Shown here: piece by piece, positions 59,105 to 64,000 of the stretch
How positions within the stretch are numbered: position 1 is the stretch's first letter
How the letters are laid out: every line of letters begins with the position of its first letter
Source: Celoporthe dispersa
Taxonomy: Eukaryota; Ascomycota; Sordariomycetes; Diaporthales; Cryphonectriaceae
NCBI GenBank assembly: GCA_016584495.1
Contig: WAID01000003.1
Location: 1,178,001-1,242,000, forward strand
Length of the DNA stretch: 64,000 bases
Direction of reading: 5' to 3'
Notes under the pieces: generated by a model
Seen by the model: only the letters and a program-made list of their open reading frames with translations
What the model was told of the DNA's origin: nothing
The model's database searches: none
Program-made: the position numbers and the translations under genes

Positions 59105-60557
59105 TCACCCCTCGAAGACGCCGTGCTGGAGCTCCACGCCTATGTCCCTGGCCATGCCCCGCATGCTGTTCTCGATCTCGTCCTCCATCCCCGCCCCCAG
59201 GCCCAGCCACTGGCGGACGCGGAAGAAGTAGAAGGCGAGGTCGGTGCCCCACAGGACGGCGCGGAAGACGAGGTGGCGCCAGCGTGCGGCAATGGTGTCG
59301 CGCCACGTCAGGACACCACCAGCACCAGCACGAGAACCACCGCTGCCGGCAGCAGGGCCCGGGTCGGCGGAAAGGCTGGCGCTGGCCCAGTAGCCCATAA
59401 TCTTGACGCGGTTGACGGGGCTGCCCATGTGCTGGTTGTTGCCCTGGACGATGCGCATGTTGCGGCCGATAAAGAGCAGCTCCTTGGGCCACCTGTCCTC
59501 GTCGGCCAGGATCTCGCGGATCCCCTGCTTCATGCGCCTCTGCATCTCATATTGCCTCTCCGCGGCGGTGCTGGTAGCATCCCTGTCCCCCCCGCCGGCC
59601 AGGAGGATTCCCTTCTTGGTCTCCTGCGTGCCGCCCTCGTAGGGCCGCATGAGGGTGGCGCTGGCAAACAGGTCCGGGGCCCGGATGCCCCACTCGGCTG
59701 TCACGCGGGCGATGGCGGCGTTGTCAAAAGTGAGGAGGCCCGTCCAGAAGTCGGCGTACTGGCGGCGGAACTCGGGGCTGAGGCGCACGTACAGGCCGTG
59801 GTCGATGAGGACGAGCTCGGCCCGCCCGGACGGCAGCCTGCGCACAAAGAGGTTGCCCGGGTGCGGGTCGCAGTGCACCACCCCCAGCTGAAGATCTGGG
59901 CCGAGAACAGGTCCACCATGGTCGTCATCACCTCGCGCTCTGACAGGCCCAGCCCGCCTCTCCCCGCGGGACCCCGCCATGCCGCCGTCCTGTCCGGCTT
60001 GAGGGGCTTGTCGAGGCCACCTGTTTGTGTCTTGCTATTGTAATTCTCTCGGGTGGGCAGCTTATCCTCCGCCTTCTCTTGTCGGGATAGGGCCTGCAGG
60101 TCGGGTGGGTCGAGGGTGTGCCGTGCCCTGCAGCGCCGGGAGAGCCGGCGCCGCGAGGACCAAGCCACGGCGCGGTGATGGCGTCCCTGTCCCAGAGGCG
60201 GGCGCCCTCGATCCATTCTGTGGTGAGGACGCGGGCAGAGGAGAGCTCAGGGTAGACGGGGGGAATATAGACGCGGCCTCGCAGGGAGGGTTCCGAGGCG
60301 ACGAGCTGGCGCATGGTCTCGGAGTTCTGGGCCTCGTTGAGGAAGTCCGTCTCGAGCTCGAGCCGCTCCGTGATGAAGGGGACGAGGGAGTAGAGGGGCA
60401 GGTCGAACCAGCGCGAGTACACCCATGTGACGACCCTGTGTGTAGAACACCTCTTGTGTCAGCAAGAGAAAAAAAGGAAGAGGAGGGGGAAGAGGCGGGA
60501 GGAGGGGAAGAAGAGGAAGGAGGATTGTGTGTGCGTATGTGTATATGTATACATATA

Positions 60558-60604
<47 letters not shown>

Positions 60605-61577
60605 ATGTATAAATCGGGTTCAGGAAAGGGGGCTTCTCTCGACGGCTGCCACGCACTTGAAAGCCCACAGGTCCCACGCGATCTGCTTCTTGATGTCTGG
60701 CTTCTGTATCTTGACGGCGACCTCCCTCCCGTCGGGCAGCTTGGCCCAGTGGACCTGTGCGACGCTGGCGCTGGCCCGGGCGGTGCGCTCCATGAGGCCC
60801 CTCTCGTCCTCACCAGGTGGTGGTGGCGTCGTCGTGAGGCGCACGCCAAAGACCTCCTCGGGAGACCTCCCGCCAAAGTCCTGCCGGATCACGCGCTCCA
60901 CCTCGGCCCAGGGGACGCTGGGCGCATCGTCAAACATGCGGGCAAACATGCGCTGGAACTCGGGGGGCAGGAGGGCGCTCTGCATGGCCACCGCCTGGCC
61001 GATCTTGAGATAGAGGCCCCCGTTCTGGCGCAGGAGATCCGAGAGGCGCTCCGCACTGCGGCGGTGGAGCGCGGGGATGCCTCCTGGCTGGCCGATGAGG
61101 GGGACAGGGTCCGGCCGGAAGTTGATCTTGTAGTCGAGGGCGACGAGGAGGCCCGTGCCGAAGGTGTGCAGGGAGCGGGCGAGGCCCGAGGCGCACATAT
61201 GGCGGTCGGCAAGGTAGACGGCGGCCGTCAGGGCGAGGAGGAGGACCAGCTGCCGGGAATGACGTCGGAGGCGGGTATACGTGCGCGCAGGTCGAGGTGC
61301 GCCGAGGGAGGAAGGGGACGGAGGCCCGCGGAGGGGTTGGAAGGGGCCGGAGGAGGAGAATCGGATTGGCTGAACATGGTGGCGGATGGGGAGGACGGAG
61401 GAGAGGGAAGAGTCCAACAAGGGAGAGGGTGGTATTGACTGCCGTGGTCTTAAGAGGGGGGAGGGAGGAGGACGAGGGCGATCGGCTTGTAAAGAGGGTC
61501 GAAGAGCGGGTCGAGAGATGTCGTGTGTGCAAGACAGAAGACTGATACAGGCGTCCGGCTGTGCGGATGGGGAACAT
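59105..61577 (-). CDS. ABC1/ADCK atypical kinase, Mcp2-like
   Basis: Member of the ABC1/ADCK/UbiB family of atypical mitochondrial kinases or ATPases linked to coenzyme Q and mitochondrial lipid balance; it seems closest to the Mcp2/ADCK1 branch. Proposed exons are 61577-61440, 61369-60657 and 60435-59105. The first intron uses a weak donor (GTCAAT) and is the least certain part. The N-terminus (MFPIRTAGRLYQSSVLHTRH) fits a mitochondrial presequence; a membrane helix follows (LVLLLALTAAVYLAD). Hallmarks: KxGQ in GGLYLKIGQAVAMQS, VAVKIQKPDI, ELETDFLNEAQN, VVHCDPHPGNLF and VLIDHGLY. Two bases seem missing in the last exon, at G3 60114-60116 and at C5 59881-59885; the second falls within SWG/VVHCDPHPGN. 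Corrected, 2184 nt encode 727 residues. Confidence 0.87.
60541..60604. repeat. (TA)n(TG)n microsatellite in ABC1-kinase intron
   Basis: TA-rich alternation passes into about 14 TG units inside the second intron of the ABC1-like gene (60436-60656). Confidence 0.9.
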
Positions 61578-63129
61578 GGCCGGCAGCCGGCAAAACCTCT
61601 CGAGGGGAAGGAGGAATGCTTCTCTTGAGAGGATTGTCGTGGTATAGAGAGAAAGAAAAAGGCAAATCGGAGAGGAGGCGAAGAGAGAGAGAGAGAGAAG
61701 AGGAAGGAAGAAAAAAAAAAAAAGAAGAAAAAAAAAGGTAGTGAGGCTGATAGGATCTTGGTAATCGCCTAGAAAGACGTCGATGACGCTTTTGGATCGG
61801 TCGGTCGGTGGGTCGGGGTTTAGAGGCACTGGCCCCGTTCCCCTGCGAGTTGCCGGTTTACCTGCTCGGTCTTTGACGGTCGGAGGCGGGGAATCCGGTG
61901 GTCTTTTGTTGATGTTGTGGTTGTTGATGAGTCTGGATGTTTATTTTTCTTTTGGTCGCCATCAAGTACTTTGAATGCCAACATCAGAAATAGACCTAAA
62001 GACTTACCTGCTCCTCAGTGCAGACAGCTGGACTGACCTGATGCAAGATACCTGAGGACAACCACAGACAGCACGGGCAGAGGCTCGCAGCACCAGAGGC
62101 GCGCGACAGATGTAAGTGCTGTGATGCAATAATTGTATTCATGGTGCTGGGATGGAGAGATGGATGGAAACAGACAACAGCAGGCAGTGCAGATCAAGAT
62201 GGACAGGATGAAGATGCATGGGTGGTTTGAGGAGGCGCTGAACAACAAACCTGCACCCGCTTCGAGCAGCTTCAGGGCTTCTCCTCCCACTGGTAGCAGG
62301 GTGGACTCACCCAGTGATTCTACTGGTGCGGACTAGCAGGGGCCCCCCTCTCCTCTTCTTCCCCTCAGAAAGAAGGTGGTGATGTTGGTGTTAGTGTTAG
62401 TGGTTAGGGGCAGGGTACTTAAGAGACTTTATCTGGTCAACTTTGTTTCTCACTGAGGTTTGGGTCATTATTTTTATCGTCAGCATCTTCATTTCCTTGC
62501 ATATGATTTGGCAGTGTGGACCCCAGGCTGGTTTCGGGAGGTGAGGGTGGGAGATCCGATGGTTGGTTCTGAAACAACAAGACAAAAAAAAGACAGAGAC
62601 TCGACCCTGCTGGCATGGTCATGCAAGCCACCTCTCTACAACAATCTAATGGAGGATGATCTTTCTCTTCTAGTTTTTAACATGTGAAGAGTAACATCAT
62701 CGTCATCATCATCATCATCATCATCAACAACAACAAAGCCAAACAGCCTCAGACGGGAAGAGGCAGTGCAGCCCTCATCGGACAGGATTCCTCTCACACC
62801 ACCCCAGAGCTACTTCTTCTTCTTCCTCCCTGATCTGACCAGGGCAGGGATCTGTAAGATGAGATCTGTAGATAGCACCTTACTGCTACTAACCAGATTA
62901 CCCGGCCAAGTACCCATTCGCAATCTAGCTCGTACATGATGTAGCGACAGGTATCCATTAGTAGTACTTGGCAGTGAGAGGGCCTACATGTTTCCCCCTT
63001 CTAGTCTCTGGTCATATGCGCCCCTGATCCCAGCCTGGTCCCTGTCCCGTCTCCATCCACAGGGGCATGCTGTGGGCTTGTCTCAGGCCAATTCTCGACT
63101 TGTCATGTCGAGTCTCCGGGGTGTACTGC

Positions 63130-63160
<31 letters not shown>

Positions 63161-63807
63161 CTCCTCCTGCTCCTCCTCCTTCTTTTTTTTTTTTTTTTTG
63201 TTTCTATGCTTTTCATTCTTTTCCCTTCTTGTACCCGACCGTCAACAGCGCCACACCACAAGCTTGCTTGCTGCGCACTGCACTTGCGCTCCCGCTTGCC
63301 TCGCCCCTCTCTCCCTCTCCCTCCTCTCCCTCCTCCTCTTTTCCTTCCCTGATCCCGCTCCGTTCTCCTGTTGTTGTTATTCTTATGATCATCTATCTGA
63401 TTAGATCTAACCTTCCCAGTTGGACCGGAAAGGAACGAGGATAAGAAGAAAAAGAAGCCACGAATAAACAAACCCACGATCCTTATAATACAACTAACCC
63501 TCTTTACTCTCCCTCCTCTCTCTCAGCCTCTCTCTTCCTCTCTCTCGCCCGCCGATCCCCCGATTTCCATCTCTCCTCCCTGGACCGTTTTCGACTCCGT
63601 CCTCTCTATTGTCTCTGGCTTGGTCTTCTTTCTACGCCTAACTTCCGATACCACGATCCGCCCACACTCATTTCCTTGAGCCGACGACAACCAACCTCCA
63701 CCACTCTCGCCCTTCTATTCGCCGATACAGGTCAGGGACCTGCAGTGGGATTACACACCATCTCAACTGTTCTTTTCTTCTTCTTTCTGTCTGCTACTTG
63801 CGATATT
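61578..63807. other. Intergenic region with simple repeats
   Basis: It begins with the leader and promoter of the ABC1-like gene, including (GA)n at 61682-61698 and poly-A. (ATC)n lies at about 62695-62727 followed by (AAC)n. (CA)n lies at 63130-63159. From about 63490 the plus strand is very CT-rich, as in the leaders of strongly expressed fungal genes. A possible 5'-UTR intron donor (GGTCAGG) is near 63731. No full gene is supported. Confidence 0.45.
63130..63159. repeat. (CA)n microsatellite
   Basis: About 15 CA units followed by CTC triplets and a T18 run. Confidence 0.95.
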
Positions 63808-64000
63808 CCAATGCCCAGCCGGAGGCGACGGCGTACATCCAGATCTATAGGTATGTAGATACCACCAACCTGTCTAGGTCCTCTGCCATATGCATATACA
63901 CACATACCTCTACCTGTGATAACGGCCCAGCACTCTGTTGCTGTCGTCCCTTTCCAACCCTTTTTGGCTTTCTCCCCCTTCTAATCACCAAGCAGCTTCG
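63808..64000 (+). CDS. Possible first exon of a gene leaving the window
   Basis: A short frame opens at an ATG near 63810 (MPSRRRRRTSRSI) and meets a good donor, GTATGT, at about 63851, after a long CT-rich leader. The rest of the gene would lie beyond the window, and the sequence to 64000 reads as intron or leader. The peptide is too short to identify; the call rests only on leader composition and the donor. Confidence 0.25.

Noticed and set aside
60527..61438. 303-codon plus-strand frame opposite the ABC1-like kinase
   Set aside because: Shadow frame that runs through a microsatellite and an intron of the real gene.

Overview
The window is nuclear DNA from a filamentous ascomycete (Pezizomycotina; most probably a Sordariomycete, inferred from gene content, not proven). 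The evidence is spliceosomal introns of about 55-380 bases with fungal donors (GTAAGT, GTATGT, GTCAGT) and CTGAC or CTAAC branch sites, GC-rich coding exons, pyrimidine-rich leaders, and typical genes: a RID-type cytosine methyltransferase, an AspE-type septin, a secreted pectin methylesterase and a fungal PD-(D/E)XK nuclease-like protein. No rRNA, tRNA, CRISPR array, virus or intact transposon was found.

Layout, left to right. 1-3057: no supported gene. 3058-5009 (+): unknown protein with about 32 Asn/Gly-rich 10-11-residue repeats. 7209-10576 (+): RID/Masc1-like DNA methyltransferase. 10871-12256 (-): pectin methylesterase. 13620-14924 (-): RS-rich splicing-type protein. 15346-16202 (+): Sos7-like kinetochore protein. 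16982-17706 (+): ribosomal protein eL37, four exons, the first only 4 nt. 18271-19497 (-): Elongator subunit Elp6. 20233-22893 (-): MFS transporter. 25113-25818 (+): mitochondrial-type thioredoxin-fold protein. 26215-27085 (-): rhamnose mutarotase. 28895-30643 (-): Gdt1/TMEM165-type cation antiporter. 32107-35179 (+): TRF/telobox protein of the Tbf1/Taz1 class. 38725-40344 (+): AspE-type septin. 41737-44854 (-): coatomer gamma subunit. 45233-45745 (+): small membrane protein with an in-frame TAG. 46762-48462 (-): PD-(D/E)XK nuclease-like protein. 49952-50704 (-): membrane protein with a coiled-coil tail. 53538-56666 (-): PA-TM-RING ubiquitin ligase. 59105-61577 (-): ABC1/ADCK atypical kinase. 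63808 onward (+): a possible first exon running off the end.

Most genes are unlinked housekeeping functions (translation, vesicle coat, Golgi ion balance, tRNA modification, kinetochore, telomere/promoter binding, mitochondrial lipid or quinone biology), so this is an ordinary chromosomal arm, not one pathway cluster. Two genes are conceptually linked: a Tbf1-type telobox protein, and an eL37 promoter carrying a telomere-repeat-like TTACCCTAACCCC box, which is the kind of site Tbf1-class factors bind.

The strongest unexpected signal is a set of single-base frame breaks. Ten otherwise well-conserved genes are interrupted at about 13 places by +1 or -1 changes, nearly all in short homopolymers. 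Correcting them one base at a time restores family-like sequence and, in every case, a total coding length divisible by three. The simplest explanation is unpolished long-read consensus; if the breaks are real, much of this locus would be disabled, which is implausible for genes such as gamma-COP. Coordinates below refer to the sequence as given.
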